NCBI RefSeq assembly: GCF_001049895.1
Contig: NZ_CVPE01000005.1
Span: 492,161-556,160, forward strand
DNA from: Rubeoparvulum massiliense
GTDB lineage: Bacteria; Bacillota; Bacilli; Rubeoparvulales; Rubeoparvulaceae
Length of the DNA: 64,000 nucleotides
Direction of reading: 5' to 3'
Below the pieces are notes generated by a model. It saw nothing but the letters and a program-made list of their open reading frames with translations, searched no databases and had not been told where the DNA came from. The translations under genes and the position numbers were made by a program. Below are positions 1 to 8,417 of this stretch, piece by piece; within the stretch, counting starts at the first letter, position 1; every line of letters starts with the position of its first letter.

Positions 1-292
1 TGAAACGATTCTCATCTTGATTATTGGTCTTATGCTTCTGCCATTTACCATCACGATACACGAGATAAGATTGATGAATACTAGAATCCTCACCAGCATC
101 CCATTCAAAACGCCAGAACACATCCTCGCCATTATAGGCTAGCTTCGCTTTTAATTCGATAAGGCGCTCATCTGGGATGGTGATTTTTCTCTCTGGGTCA
201 TCCTTAACAATACCCGTTGAGGCAAATCCACCTGAAATACCAATGGCTAGAACTGCAACTAAAAAGTAAATGAAAAAGACCTTTCCCTTCAT
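1..292 (-). CDS. Exported protein, possible respiratory heme-binding subunit (partial)
   Basis: Partial gene; the 3' end lies outside the window and 97 codons are visible. An ATG is preceded by a strong G-rich ribosome site. The N-terminus is a signal peptide or membrane anchor (hydrophobic stretch at about residues 5-24). A segment with AYNGEDVFWRFEW and SYLVYRDGKW follows. This pattern recalls the heme-binding gamma-type subunits related to ethylbenzene dehydrogenase and other DMSO-reductase-family enzymes, but I recognise it only by general resemblance. It lies downstream of the response regulator gene on the same strand with a gap of about 140 bases, so it may be a target of that system or its last gene. 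The role in anaerobic respiration is inference. Confidence 0.5.
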   Translation of the reverse strand, partial: MKGKVFFIYFLVAVLAIGISGGFASTGIVKDDPERKITIPDERLIELKAKLAYNGEDVFWRFEWDAGEDSSIHQSYLVYRDGKWQKHKTNNQDENRF

Positions 293-429
293 GTGAATCC
301 CCCCTTATCTATTTCCTCATCCTCACCATAGCATCGAAAAATTGCTTATTTTAGCAGTAAAACACATAAATCCTGAGGAAAAAGTCCGGGATCTAAATAG
401 GGGAATTCCTTACAAGCCTCTGCTAATCT

Positions 430-1092
430 CTAATCATCAGCGGTGATGATACCCTCTTTTAGGGCAAAGCGTACCAGCTCAGAGCGCCGTTTCAAGTCTA
501 GCTTCTCTGATATTCTACTCTTGTATGACTCTACTGTTTTAATGCTAACAAACAATGTATCTGCAATCTCCTGATAGGTATAGCCAAGAGCAATATATTT
601 TAGAACCTCTTCTTCCCGCTCACTCAAGCACTCTCTTTTTGACTCTTCCTTTCTCTCTTCAGCCCTTGATTCCCCCTCACCAACAAAGCCTTTGATCACT
701 AGACTGGTAAGTGAGGGATAGATGTAGGTCTGACCTGCTAATACCGTTTCAATCGCTGAGATAAGCTCCGTATGAGCTGCTCGTTTGAGGACAAAGCCAG
801 AAGCGCCTTCTTTTAATGCTGCTTTTAAATATTCTTCTTCTGTATGCATGGTTAACATGAGCACCTTCACATTGGGAGCGATGGCTTTCATTTGGGCTAG
901 TGCTTCGATCCCACTCATTCCTGGCATGGAAATATCCATTAAGACAAGATCAGGTCTTAATCGTTCCACCATCTGGATGGCCTCTTCTCCGCTGAACGCT
1001 TCACCCACAACTTCCCAACCTTCTACCTTGGAGAGCCATAGCTTAATCCCCGATAACAGTACCTTATGATCGTCCACTAACATGATTTTCAT
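430..1092 (-). CDS. NarL/NreC-type response regulator
   Basis: A two-component response regulator of 220 residues from the chosen start. The receiver domain (residues 1-120) has the acidic pair VDD at 6-8, the phospho-acceptor Asp53 in LMDISMPG and a conserved Lys in the FVLKRA segment. A LuxR-type helix-turn-helix with the LSEREEEVL and IADTLFVSIKTVESY signatures fills the C-terminus. The start at MKIMLVDDHK fits the family; an upstream in-frame start at 1119 would add nine residues. The gene overlaps the 3' end of the histidine kinase gene, so the two are translationally linked. It probably regulates genes in response to whatever the upstream binding protein and kinase sense; the targets are unknown. 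Confidence 0.9.
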   Translation of the reverse strand: MKIMLVDDHKVLLSGIKLWLSKVEGWEVVGEAFSGEEAIQMVERLRPDLVLMDISMPGMSGIEALAQMKAIAPNVKVLMLTMHTEEEYLKAALKEGASGFVLKRAAHTELISAIETVLAGQTYIYPSLTSLVIKGFVGEGESRAEERKEESKRECLSEREEEVLKYIALGYTYQEIADTLFVSIKTVESYKSRISEKLDLKRRSELVRFALKEGIITADD

Positions 1093-2959
1093 GTGCTGCA
1101 AGTTCACCACCGATCTCAATATTGTTTACATAAATAGATGTCCCAAAGCCTGGGTTGGATTCAATGAAGAAGTGCCCTCCAATTGATTCAATGCGTTCCT
1201 GCATCCCCTTAAGTCCTAAATGCTCTTTCGCGATCTTTTTATCTAAGATTTTCGCTACGTCGAAGCCGATCCCATCATCTTCGATAATGAGGCTGACCTG
1301 ATTTCTTGCTTGTTTAATGATAATACTCACACTCTCCGCTTCTGCATAACGTGCCACATTGGTGAGTGCTTCTTGAATGACGCGGTAGATGGTCACCTCT
1401 ACGGTGGAAGGTAAGCGAACTTGCTCAAATCCGATCACCTGAATATCTACTTCAACTCCATATTTTTTTGAAAAATCATTGGCATACATCTTGATTGCTG
1501 GTAGTAAGCCATAATCATCAAGGGCACTGGGTCGGAGAGACCAGGAGATATAGTGTACTTCTGCCATGGTCTTCTCGGCAATCTCCTTGAGCTCCAGCAG
1601 TTTGCTTCGCTTCTCCTCAGCGGTCTCCACTTCTTCTAGCATACTAAGCCCTAAGGTGATGGAGGTAAGGGACTGGCTCGTCTCATCATGTAACTCGCGG
1701 GCAATCCGTCGCCGTTCTTCCTCCTGTGCTGTAATCACTTTATCCAATAGCTTTAGTCGTAGCTCCTCCTTATATTTCAGCTCCTGCCATAGCTCCACAT
1801 TCTCAATAATGATGGAGAGCTGACGGGCAAAGGAGTTGATAAAACGAAGCTGGATCCCATTAGGCTCTTCTTTAAAGCAAATCACAATTTTCCCAACACC
1901 ACGTTGCATTGTTTTTAGCGGAAACGTCTTGTGCTTACTCTTACTGCGCTGACAATTGACGGATGTAGCTTGCAAACAGGTCAGGCAAGCCGTCTCACCT
2001 TGAATGAATTCAAGCTTCTCACCACTCAATTGAATCTCAATGAAGCAGCTTAAAAGCTGTAATTCCTCTTTCAATTGGGTCACTGTTTGATTCAAATGTC
2101 TTTTGAAGCTACTAGCATCTAAGGCGGTGACAGAGAGCTGATTCAATAATGCCAACTCATTGTTCCGCATTTTCAATTGATCGAGGTAACGCAGGTTCTC
2201 ATCATTCTTCTCCTTGAGATGTTGAATCATGGTGTTAAACTCTCTTCCTAGTAGACCAATTTCATCATTGGACTCGATGGCTACGGAGAAATTTAGATTC
2301 CCTTTCCCCACCTCATTGCTCACCTGAATGAGCTTGGTTAGATCACGATACATAATTCTCGTCAAAAGATAGGCAATAATAACGCCTACAATCCCAATAA
2401 GCGTGGTAGAAATGATAAGGATGAAGGTAAGCTCATTGATGGTTTCAGCAATTTGATTTTCATTTAGTCCCACTCGGACAAAGCCCACATCACCTTCTAG
2501 CATCGGGGAAAGCACATCATGAATGACCCCATTTTCTGAAATAAAGGTGTGTAATTGATAGGACTGCTCAAACCAGTCGGTATCACGATTCAGTTGGATG
2601 AGCTGGAGTGATACTTCATACTCCTTCCCCAGGTTGTGGATAATGACATGATCCTGGTGATCCAAGAAAAAGATATATTCGATGTCTGGGTTATTCCGCT
2701 CCATCTCTTTGATCAACTTGTCTAAGCTATAAATATCCTGGAGAATGGTGAAATCTGTACCTCGTGACGATAGATCACTGGCGATAGAAAGCGCTCTTCG
2801 TTCTAAATCCTCTGTTAATTTAATTACGAGTAGCTCTCTCACAATGAAGATACTGGTGATTCCCATTAATAGGACGAGGCCTAGGGTGATTCCTAAAATC
2901 TTCACTTTCACACTTACATTCCTCAGCTTGTTCAGTAATGTCATCTCTTTACTCATCAT
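1064..2959 (-). CDS. NarX/NreB-type sensor histidine kinase with cysteine cluster
   Basis: Membrane histidine kinase of 631 residues. TM1 spans about 21-40 and an external sensing domain about 41-177. TM2 is at about 178-200, followed by a HAMP linker and a coiled coil. A GAF-like region at about 270-395 holds Cys305, Cys325, Cys328 and Cys336. The HisKA_3 dimerisation helix has the phospho-acceptor His424 in ARELHDETSQS, and an HATPase domain with DDGIGFD closes the protein. This architecture is that of NarX/NarQ-type kinases paired with LuxR-type regulators. The CxxC-x7-C cluster could bind metal or sense redox state, but its spacing differs from that of the NreB iron-sulfur site. The start overlaps the stop codon of the binding-protein gene by four bases, indicating coupling. 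Confidence 0.9.
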   Translation of the reverse strand: MMSKEMTLLNKLRNVSVKVKILGITLGLVLLMGITSIFIVRELLVIKLTEDLERRALSIASDLSSRGTDFTILQDIYSLDKLIKEMERNNPDIEYIFFLDHQDHVIIHNLGKEYEVSLQLIQLNRDTDWFEQSYQLHTFISENGVIHDVLSPMLEGDVGFVRVGLNENQIAETINELTFILIISTTLIGIVGVIIAYLLTRIMYRDLTKLIQVSNEVGKGNLNFSVAIESNDEIGLLGREFNTMIQHLKEKNDENLRYLDQLKMRNNELALLNQLSVTALDASSFKRHLNQTVTQLKEELQLLSCFIEIQLSGEKLEFIQGETACLTCLQATSVNCQRSKSKHKTFPLKTMQRGVGKIVICFKEEPNGIQLRFINSFARQLSIIIENVELWQELKYKEELRLKLLDKVITAQEEERRRIARELHDETSQSLTSITLGLSMLEEVETAEEKRSKLLELKEIAEKTMAEVHYISWSLRPSALDDYGLLPAIKMYANDFSKKYGVEVDIQVIGFEQVRLPSTVEVTIYRVIQEALTNVARYAEAESVSIIIKQARNQVSLIIEDDGIGFDVAKILDKKIAKEHLGLKGMQERIESIGGHFFIESNPGFGTSIYVNNIEIGGELAAHENHVSGRS

Positions 2960-3906
2960 GGCTTTTCATTCAGACTCTCGAGCATAATTAGAGCAGGGGA
3001 GAACAGACGATCATCTGCCTCAACAAAATAATCATAATTGAGCAGTTCTAATACCTCTTGTCCAGCTTCTTTCTCGTGTAAATGGAGAAGAACCTTTTTC
3101 AGTTCCTCTTTTTGCGTCGATGGTAAACTGGGATTCACGATGATGGGCTGATTCCCAACAAAGGCCCCTTCTGCAACCACTTTGATCCCTTCGATCAAGG
3201 GGTCCTGCTCTTTCACTAGCTTGTCATAGCTGGTACTATAGACTGCTGCTGCATCAACGAGGCCATTCACTACAGCTGCGATGGAATGGTCATGACTATA
3301 GGTGAAGAAGGTTCGCTGAAAGAAGTTAGAAAAATCATAGCCTTCTGACTCTATTAGGAATTTCGGTACTAGGTAGCCTGCAAATGAATCCGGATCTGAG
3401 AAAGCGAAGCTCTTACCCTTTAAATCATGCAGCGAGTTGATTTCACTCTCTTTGCGAGTAATGATATAGGAGGTATACTGTTCCTTCCCATTGATGATGG
3501 GCATGGCAATCCGCTCCATCACGCCTTGCTCACTTCCTAATACAGAGAGATAACCACAGACTAGACCTGCATCTGCTTCGCCCTTCGTAAAAACAGATAA
3601 GATTTCATCATAGGTATTTAATTGGATAATTTCAATCTCCATACCCAATTCTTCTTCAAGGTGATGGATAAAATTATAGTAGGTATGATAGGTTTCCTTA
3701 ATCGATACATTTGAAAGAATGGCAAATTTCAGCTTTTCCTCTGATTCTCGCGCAAGCTCTTGCTCACTAGCATAAGTAGTCTGTTGTTTAATGGGTATTA
3801 TCATTTGCTCATCGACACTAGAGCAAGCCACTGATACTAAACCTAGGACAAATAGTAGCGACAGCAGCGCAAGAAAGCCTGTGCGTATCCTCTTCATTCT
3901 CCTCAT
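2956..3906 (-). CDS. PhnD-like periplasmic-binding lipoprotein
   Basis: A 316-residue lipoprotein. Its N-terminus is a signal sequence ending in a lipobox (VSVACS), so it should be anchored on the outer face of the membrane. The rest resembles the PhnD/phosphonate-binding family: KFAILSNVSI at the start of lobe 1, the DAGLVCGYLSVL segment, and a typical LHDLKGKSFAFSDPDSFAGYLVP stretch. No ABC permease or ATPase gene lies beside it. It is followed directly by a kinase gene and a regulator gene, an arrangement like AioX-AioS-AioR, where a PhnD-like protein binds arsenite. I infer a ligand-sensing rather than a transport role. The ligand is unknown and may be an oxyanion. Two nearby ATG codons make the exact start uncertain. 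Confidence 0.8.
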   Translation of the reverse strand: MRRMKRIRTGFLALLSLLFVLGLVSVACSSVDEQMIIPIKQQTTYASEQELARESEEKLKFAILSNVSIKETYHTYYNFIHHLEEELGMEIEIIQLNTYDEILSVFTKGEADAGLVCGYLSVLGSEQGVMERIAMPIINGKEQYTSYIITRKESEINSLHDLKGKSFAFSDPDSFAGYLVPKFLIESEGYDFSNFFQRTFFTYSHDHSIAAVVNGLVDAAAVYSTSYDKLVKEQDPLIEGIKVVAEGAFVGNQPIIVNPSLPSTQKEELKKVLLHLHEKEAGQEVLELLNYDYFVEADDRLFSPALIMLESLNEKP

Positions 3907-4196
3907 CCACTCCTTGTACCATTTTTACTAGTGGCATTGATTATCCATCTTTTGGGGTAGGGTATGTCTTGAGTAACGAAGCAAAAACAATATTATAATT
4001 ACCTAATTTGTCGTTATGTGTTATTACAGAATAATAAAAGGGTTTGCTTGATGGAATTGCACATTTTTTTCTAGCAAGCTCGAGATGAATAGCATTCTCT
4101 ACCAATATTATAGATGAATGGTTAGGGAAATCAATTTAAGGTAATTTTATCCTACGTGGTTGATCATGCTTATATGAAAATAGCAATATTTTGTAT

Positions 4197-4225
4197 TTGA
4201 AATTGATCAGCAATTCTGTTAAAAT
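4197..4225 (+). promoter_or_regulatory. Promoter of the lysine riboswitch transcript
   Basis: A -35 box TTGAAA (4197-4202) and a -10 box TAAAAT (4220-4225) are separated by 17 bases, close to the sigma-A consensus, and lie about 35 bases upstream of the riboswitch. The rest of the 3907-4196 gap shows no gene; it should hold the minus-strand promoter of the binding-protein operon, which I could not pinpoint. Confidence 0.65.
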
Positions 4226-4259
4226 CTAAATCAATCAAAACTTAATATCAAGTCTTATC

Positions 4260-4412
4260 TAACGATAGGGCAGAGGCGCGAGGTTTATGAGTAGTTACCT
4301 TGAGGATGACAACGATGAGAGGTAAACAAAAGGATGCTTCGCCGAAGTGATCAGCACAGTCAAGATGTTGATTGCTGGGGTTATTCCGAATAGGAATAAC
4401 ACTGTCATTGTA
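4260..4412 (+). promoter_or_regulatory. Lysine riboswitch (L-box)
   Basis: The leader carries the conserved lysine-box landmarks in order: AGAGGCGCGA near 4272, AGTAGTTACC near 4290, GAGG/GACAACGATGAGAGGTAA around 4302-4325, TCGCCGAAG near 4340, GCTGGGGTTATTC around 4374-4386 pairing with GAATAACACTGTCA at 4394-4407. The last of these closes the basal stem with GATAGGGCAG near 4264. An intrinsic terminator lies about 100 bases downstream, as expected for transcriptional control. High lysine should favour termination. Boundaries are approximate. Confidence 0.9.
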
Positions 4413-4511
4413 AATCACCCCATTTACAATGGAGCACTACTTATCGAGTTTGGGTTATTTTTTCGAGCGATGAACCATTATTTTTATTGTGGTGAACTCA
4501 TTCGAAGAACC

Positions 4512-4550
4512 GACAACGGTAGGTGTTTTCTCCTATGGTTGTCTTTTTTT
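4512..4550 (+). terminator. Riboswitch-controlled terminator
   Basis: The 12-base arms beginning GACAAC and ending GTTGTC pair with one mismatch around an eight-base loop and are followed by seven T. It lies between the lysine aptamer and the transporter gene, so it is probably the terminator that the riboswitch controls. Confidence 0.75.
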
Positions 4551-4648
4551 ATCCCCTTCTAAGGGTAAGCTAAGTTCTCATACTACTGCGAGAATGAACG
4601 AGCCTGAAGATCCCGATAAGTGCTTCCACCAAAAAAAGGAGGATCACA

Positions 4649-6256
4649 TTGGAAAACTCAGTACTCTCTTTAGTACCACCGATTTTGGCACTGGTCATGG
4701 TTCTATTAACACGTCGTGTCCTTATCTCTCTTGGAGCAGGGATCTTCGTCGGTGCATTGATGCTTAGCTATGCAGATCTACCTGCAGGTAGCAGTCTGTG
4801 GGAAGGAATTCTCTCCAGTATCACGAGCAGCATCGTCATGATCTATGAGATTGTCAAAGGATTGATTATCACTGATGGTGCATTAAACACATGGAATATG
4901 TATATCATCTTCTTCTTATTTTTACTGGGGATGATTACATCACTCATCTCACTTTCTGGGGGAAGTCGTGCATTCGGAGAATGGGCGATGAAAAGAGTAA
5001 AAACCCGGGCTGGTGCACAATTGGTTGCTGTTATTCTCGGTTTAATCATCTTTATCGATGATTACTTTAATAGCCTTGCTGTTGGTAATGTTAGCCGCCC
5101 CATTACAGACCGTCACCATGTTCCACGGGCAAAGTTAGCATATATCATTGATTCTACCTCTGCGCCTGTCTGCGTGATCTCGCCCATCTCTAGTTGGGGT
5201 GCCTACATCATGTCTATTATTGGTGGTATTTTCGTCACGCTACAAGTTACAGGGATAAGCGCATTAGGTGCCTTCCTGAAAATGATCCCGATGAATTTCT
5301 ATGCTATTTTCACATTACTGTTGGTATTTGCATCGATCTTCTTCAACTTAAATCTTGGGAAGATGCGGGAGCATGAAGAACGGGCCATCCTTCATCACCA
5401 GCTTGTTGATCCAAGCAAAGGAAAGGTACCTGGTCAAAGCGATGTCATTGAGAGCAAAAATGGGAAAGTACGGGATCTTGTTCTCCCCATCATTGTTCTT
5501 ATCGTTGCCACCGTCTCCTTTATGTTCGTAACAGGCGCCAATGCCACAGAAGGCGAAGCAACTCTTCTTAAGATCTTTGAGAACACCGATGTTTCTGCAT
5601 CACTTTTATACGGGGGACTCGCAGCCTTAGCGATTACGCTTCTACTCGCTTTCATGAAACGGATGCCCACTGCTCAAATTGTTGGGGGTATTGGAAGTGG
5701 AATCAAATCCATGGTCCCTGCTATTTCGATTCTATTCTTTGCCTGGACTATCATCGAAATCATCGGCCAGGTGGGAACAGGTGTCTATCTCGCTCATCTC
5801 ATCGATGGTCGTATGAATGTTGCATTTCTACCCGTCTTACTCTTTGTTATTTCGTCATTCATGTCATTAGCAACAGGAACTTCCTGGGGAACATTTGGCG
5901 TAATGCTAGGTATAGCTGCCAATATCGTCTCTGTTGTAGATATGAATATGTTGTTACCTGCCATGGCCAGTGTACTTGCCGGTTCTGTCTTCGGTGATCA
6001 CTGCTCACCCATCTCAGATACAACCATTCTCTCTTCCACTGGTGCAGGTAGCCACCATATTGATCACGTGCTTACACAGCTACCCTACGCAGTGACAGCT
6101 GGTCTGCTCTCTGTTGTAGGCTATCTTATCCTAGGCTTCACAGGTAGTACCCTGCTCAGCCTAGGTGTTGCCCTCATTCTTCTCGCGCTCTTTATCTACA
6201 TGGTGAAGGTACGAGAAAAAGTTTTATTGGCAAAAACGGCATCTAGTGAGAATTAA
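4649..6256 (+). CDS. NhaC-family transporter under lysine riboswitch control
   Basis: A 535-residue polytopic membrane protein, about 11-12 hydrophobic segments, of the NhaC Na+/H+ antiporter superfamily. Typical segments are FIDDYFNSLAVGNVSRPITD, with acidic residues inside a membrane region, and a later VFGDHCSPISDTTILSSTGA. The start is TTG at 4649 behind AAGGAGG. An L-box lies upstream, and L-box-linked NhaC-type proteins have been predicted to be lysine transporters (LysW). I therefore infer that the substrate is lysine or a related amine rather than only sodium; direction of transport cannot be read from sequence. The gene is monocistronic, with a terminator directly after it. Confidence 0.88.
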   Translation: MENSVLSLVPPILALVMVLLTRRVLISLGAGIFVGALMLSYADLPAGSSLWEGILSSITSSIVMIYEIVKGLIITDGALNTWNMYIIFFLFLLGMITSLISLSGGSRAFGEWAMKRVKTRAGAQLVAVILGLIIFIDDYFNSLAVGNVSRPITDRHHVPRAKLAYIIDSTSAPVCVISPISSWGAYIMSIIGGIFVTLQVTGISALGAFLKMIPMNFYAIFTLLLVFASIFFNLNLGKMREHEERAILHHQLVDPSKGKVPGQSDVIESKNGKVRDLVLPIIVLIVATVSFMFVTGANATEGEATLLKIFENTDVSASLLYGGLAALAITLLLAFMKRMPTAQIVGGIGSGIKSMVPAISILFFAWTIIEIIGQVGTGVYLAHLIDGRMNVAFLPVLLFVISSFMSLATGTSWGTFGVMLGIAANIVSVVDMNMLLPAMASVLAGSVFGDHCSPISDTTILSSTGAGSHHIDHVLTQLPYAVTAGLLSVVGYLILGFTGSTLLSLGVALILLALFIYMVKVREKVLLAKTASSEN

Positions 6257-6281
6257 TGTTCGGCTCAAACAAGTAATAACG

Positions 6282-6335
6282 AAACACCTTACTCAGCTAC
6301 ATGGAAAGTGTGGTGGCAGTAAGGTGTTTTTATTT
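6282..6335 (+). terminator. Terminator after the NhaC-family gene
   Basis: Arms AACACCTTACT and AGTAAGGTGTT flank a longer loop and are followed by a T-rich run (TTTTTATTT). Confidence 0.75.
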
Positions 6336-6367
6336 GTAGTTCGCCAAACATTTCTACCATTTTCCGC

Positions 6368-6420
6368 TTGCTTTTAACTAATAACATTAGTTATAATAAA
6401 ACTAACGTTATTAGTTAAAA
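6368..6420 (+). promoter_or_regulatory. Promoter embedded in a TetR-type operator
   Basis: The -35 box TTGCTT (6368-6373) and -10 box TATAAT (6392-6397) are 18 bases apart. A 21-base inverted repeat with one mismatch (arms 6372-6392 and 6400-6420, seven-base spacer) covers the spacer, the -10 box and the start region. Each arm is itself a 17-base partial dyad of the form AACTAA...TTAGTT, so two operator copies may sit side by side. This is probably the autoregulatory site of the TetR-family gene at 7172. Confidence 0.75.
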
Positions 6421-6430
6421 GGAATTGGTG

Positions 6431-7156
6431 ATGAAGTCAATGCGAATTACTCATGAGAAGAAGGTTTTTCAATTAACATTTCTGCCGCGTTTTTTTCCGG
6501 TGAACTGCTATCTGGTGGAGGAAGACGATGGATTAACCTTAATCGATGCTGCCTTACCATATAGTGCCACCAAGGTTATCAAGACAGCTCATCATATTGG
6601 CAAACCAATTACTCGAATACTGCTAACTCATGCCCACGATGACCACACTGGCGCACTCGATGCTCTCAAGCTAGCACTCCCAAACACTCCCGTTTATATT
6701 TCCAAAAGAGAGTCAAAGTTGATTTACGGAGATAAATCACTGGAGCCTAGTGAACCAAAAACGCCGATCCGTGGCGGCGTTCCAAAGCGTCTCAAGACAA
6801 AGGCGGATGTTCTGCTGCAAGATGGGGATCAGATTGGTTCCTTGCTTGCTATCAATGCGCCTGGACATACCCCAGGCTTAATGGCCTTTCTCGATACGAG
6901 GAACAATGCATTAATTGTTGGGGATGCAATGCAAACAAGAGGTGGTGTTGCTGTAGCGGGCCAAGTACAACCATTATTCCCGTTCCCAGCATGGGCTACA
7001 TGGAATAAGCAGATTGCGCTAGGGAGTGTTAGGAGACTACGAATGTATGAACCTACATTGCTGGCAACAGGACATGGCAGTATGCTCGATGCACCATGCA
7101 CTGCTATAGACCGAGCGATCGCTAAAGCTGAACGGAATCTAGAATATCAATCATGA
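6431..7156 (+). CDS. MBL-fold metallo-hydrolase
   Basis: A 241-residue metallo-beta-lactamase-fold hydrolase. The metal-binding motif THAHDDHTGA lies near residue 68. Downstream ligands are the HTPG histidine in INAPGHTPGL, the Asp in IVGDAMQ, and a final His in ATGHGSM. The start ATG at 6431 has AAAAGGA seven bases upstream; upstream in-frame TTG and GTG codons are too close to that site. The gene is first in a two-gene operon with a TetR-family regulator 15 bases downstream, so its expression is probably induced by the TetR ligand. The substrate cannot be named. Such proteins are often annotated as glyoxalase II-like, and a detoxification role is plausible. Confidence 0.88.
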   Translation: MKSMRITHEKKVFQLTFLPRFFPVNCYLVEEDDGLTLIDAALPYSATKVIKTAHHIGKPITRILLTHAHDDHTGALDALKLALPNTPVYISKRESKLIYGDKSLEPSEPKTPIRGGVPKRLKTKADVLLQDGDQIGSLLAINAPGHTPGLMAFLDTRNNALIVGDAMQTRGGVAVAGQVQPLFPFPAWATWNKQIALGSVRRLRMYEPTLLATGHGSMLDAPCTAIDRAIAKAERNLEYQS

Positions 7157-7171
7157 AATGGAGACGATGAC

Positions 7172-7774
7172 ATGTCCAAAAGAGCTGCTCTTGACCTTCT
7201 AACAATTCTACAGACAGCCACAGAAATTGCTGATCAACACGGCCTAGAGGAAGTTACATTAGCTTCTCTTGCAAAAAAGCTGGGAATTCGTTCACCATCC
7301 TTATACAACCATGTGGATGGACTACCTGGTCTACGCCGAGAATTGACCCTTTATGGGTTGAATCAACTGAATGGAGTAATCACACAGGCAGCAGTGGGAC
7401 GATCTGGTGATGAGGCGATCCGTACCATGGCCAAAGCTTATGTCACCTTCGCCCGCTTACATCCCGGCTTATATACTGCGACATTGAGCGCTCCTGATCC
7501 AAATGATCCTGAATTGCAGAGAGTAGCAGGAGAAATTGTGCAACTTACCGTGCAGGTGATGGAGTACTACGGGTTAGAAGAAGATGAAGCCCTCCATGTA
7601 GTGCGAGTGTTCCGCAGTCTACTTCATGGATTTGCTTCCTTAGAGCAAGCCAACGGATTCGGACTACCACTAGATATTGATACCACCTTACATGTATTAA
7701 TTGAAACCCTGCTTGCAGGTATTCATGCAATACAAAAAAGCGAGATGCAATTAAGCAATCTCACTGAAAGTTGA
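7172..7774 (+). CDS. TetR/AcrR-family regulator (WHG-type C-terminus)
   Basis: A 200-residue regulator. An N-terminal TetR helix-turn-helix (about residues 8-55) contains IADQHGLEEVTLASLAKKLGI and SLYNHVDGLPGL. The C-terminal ligand domain has the FRSLLHGFASLE pattern of the TetR_C_33/WHG subgroup. The GGAG ribosome site lies eight bases before the ATG, and the MBL-fold gene precedes it by 15 bases. The large inverted repeat over the operon promoter is the obvious operator, which makes the gene autoregulated. The inducer is unknown. Confidence 0.9.
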   Translation: MSKRAALDLLTILQTATEIADQHGLEEVTLASLAKKLGIRSPSLYNHVDGLPGLRRELTLYGLNQLNGVITQAAVGRSGDEAIRTMAKAYVTFARLHPGLYTATLSAPDPNDPELQRVAGEIVQLTVQVMEYYGLEEDEALHVVRVFRSLLHGFASLEQANGFGLPLDIDTTLHVLIETLLAGIHAIQKSEMQLSNLTES

Positions 7775-7844
7775 AAGAATTTATATGGACAAGTTTACAA
7801 TACTGTACATCTCAGCATGGGATATCGCACCGCGATCCATTAGA

Positions 7845-8225
7845 TTATTGACGCTCTTTAAGTAAATCGCGAATCTCTGTTAGCAATATCTCTTCTTTGG
7901 TAGGAGTCGGTGCTTCAGGTGCTTTCTCTTCCTCTTTTTTCTTAAACTTATTCAAGAATTTAATAAATAGGAAAATGGAAAAAGCAATGATGAAGAAATC
8001 AATCAATGTTTGGAGGAACGCGCCATACATCAGATCTGCATCACCAAGTGGAATTGACAGGGCAGTAAGATCAATGCCGCCAAGCATTAAGCCGATAATC
8101 GGCATGATGATATCGTTTACCAATGAGCTGACAATCTTTCCAAAGGCAGCACCAATAATAACCCCAATGGCTAGGTCGAGCATGTTCCCTTTCACTGCAA
8201 AAGCCTTAAACTCTTTCCACATCAT
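7845..8225 (-). CDS. mscL: Large-conductance mechanosensitive channel MscL
   Basis: A 126-residue MscL that opens under membrane tension to release solutes during hypo-osmotic shock. It has the conserved N-terminal [20 protein letters not shown], in which TM1 begins, and the pore helix with small residues. A periplasmic loop and TM2 follow ([17 protein letters not shown]). The C-terminal charged bundle ends in [14 protein letters not shown]. The length is typical of Bacillota. A GAGAGGAG site precedes the ATG-ATG start. It is a single gene between the TetR operon and a convergent-free gap to the YdjM-like gene. Confidence 0.97.
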   Translation of the reverse strand: MMWKEFKAFAVKGNMLDLAIGVIIGAAFGKIVSSLVNDIIMPIIGLMLGGIDLTALSIPLGDADLMYGAFLQTLIDFFIIAFSIFLFIKFLNKFKKKEEEKAPEAPTPTKEEILLTEIRDLLKERQ

Positions 8226-8417
8226 ATGTCTCCTCTCTACTTATGTAGTTACCATAAATTATAGCTGATTCTCTCTATGGATGATATGAATCCTTATATG
8301 TGGAAATTGGCGTTCTGCTTAGACTCATGTATGCAACATTAATGTGAGATGCAAATGATCCATCTCACAGGACGATAAGGTGTTTCAAAAAAAAGGCTTT
8401 CATTCGAGGAGATGATA

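Noticed and set aside
4347..4767. Plus-strand ORFs inside the riboswitch and its terminator region.
   Set aside because: They lie over the aptamer and terminator, have no ribosome site and no protein-like composition.
8344..8368. An eight-base inverted repeat GTGAGATG / CATCTCAC between mscL and the YdjM-like gene.
   Set aside because: It has no T-run and no partner copy nearby; too little to call an operator or an island boundary.
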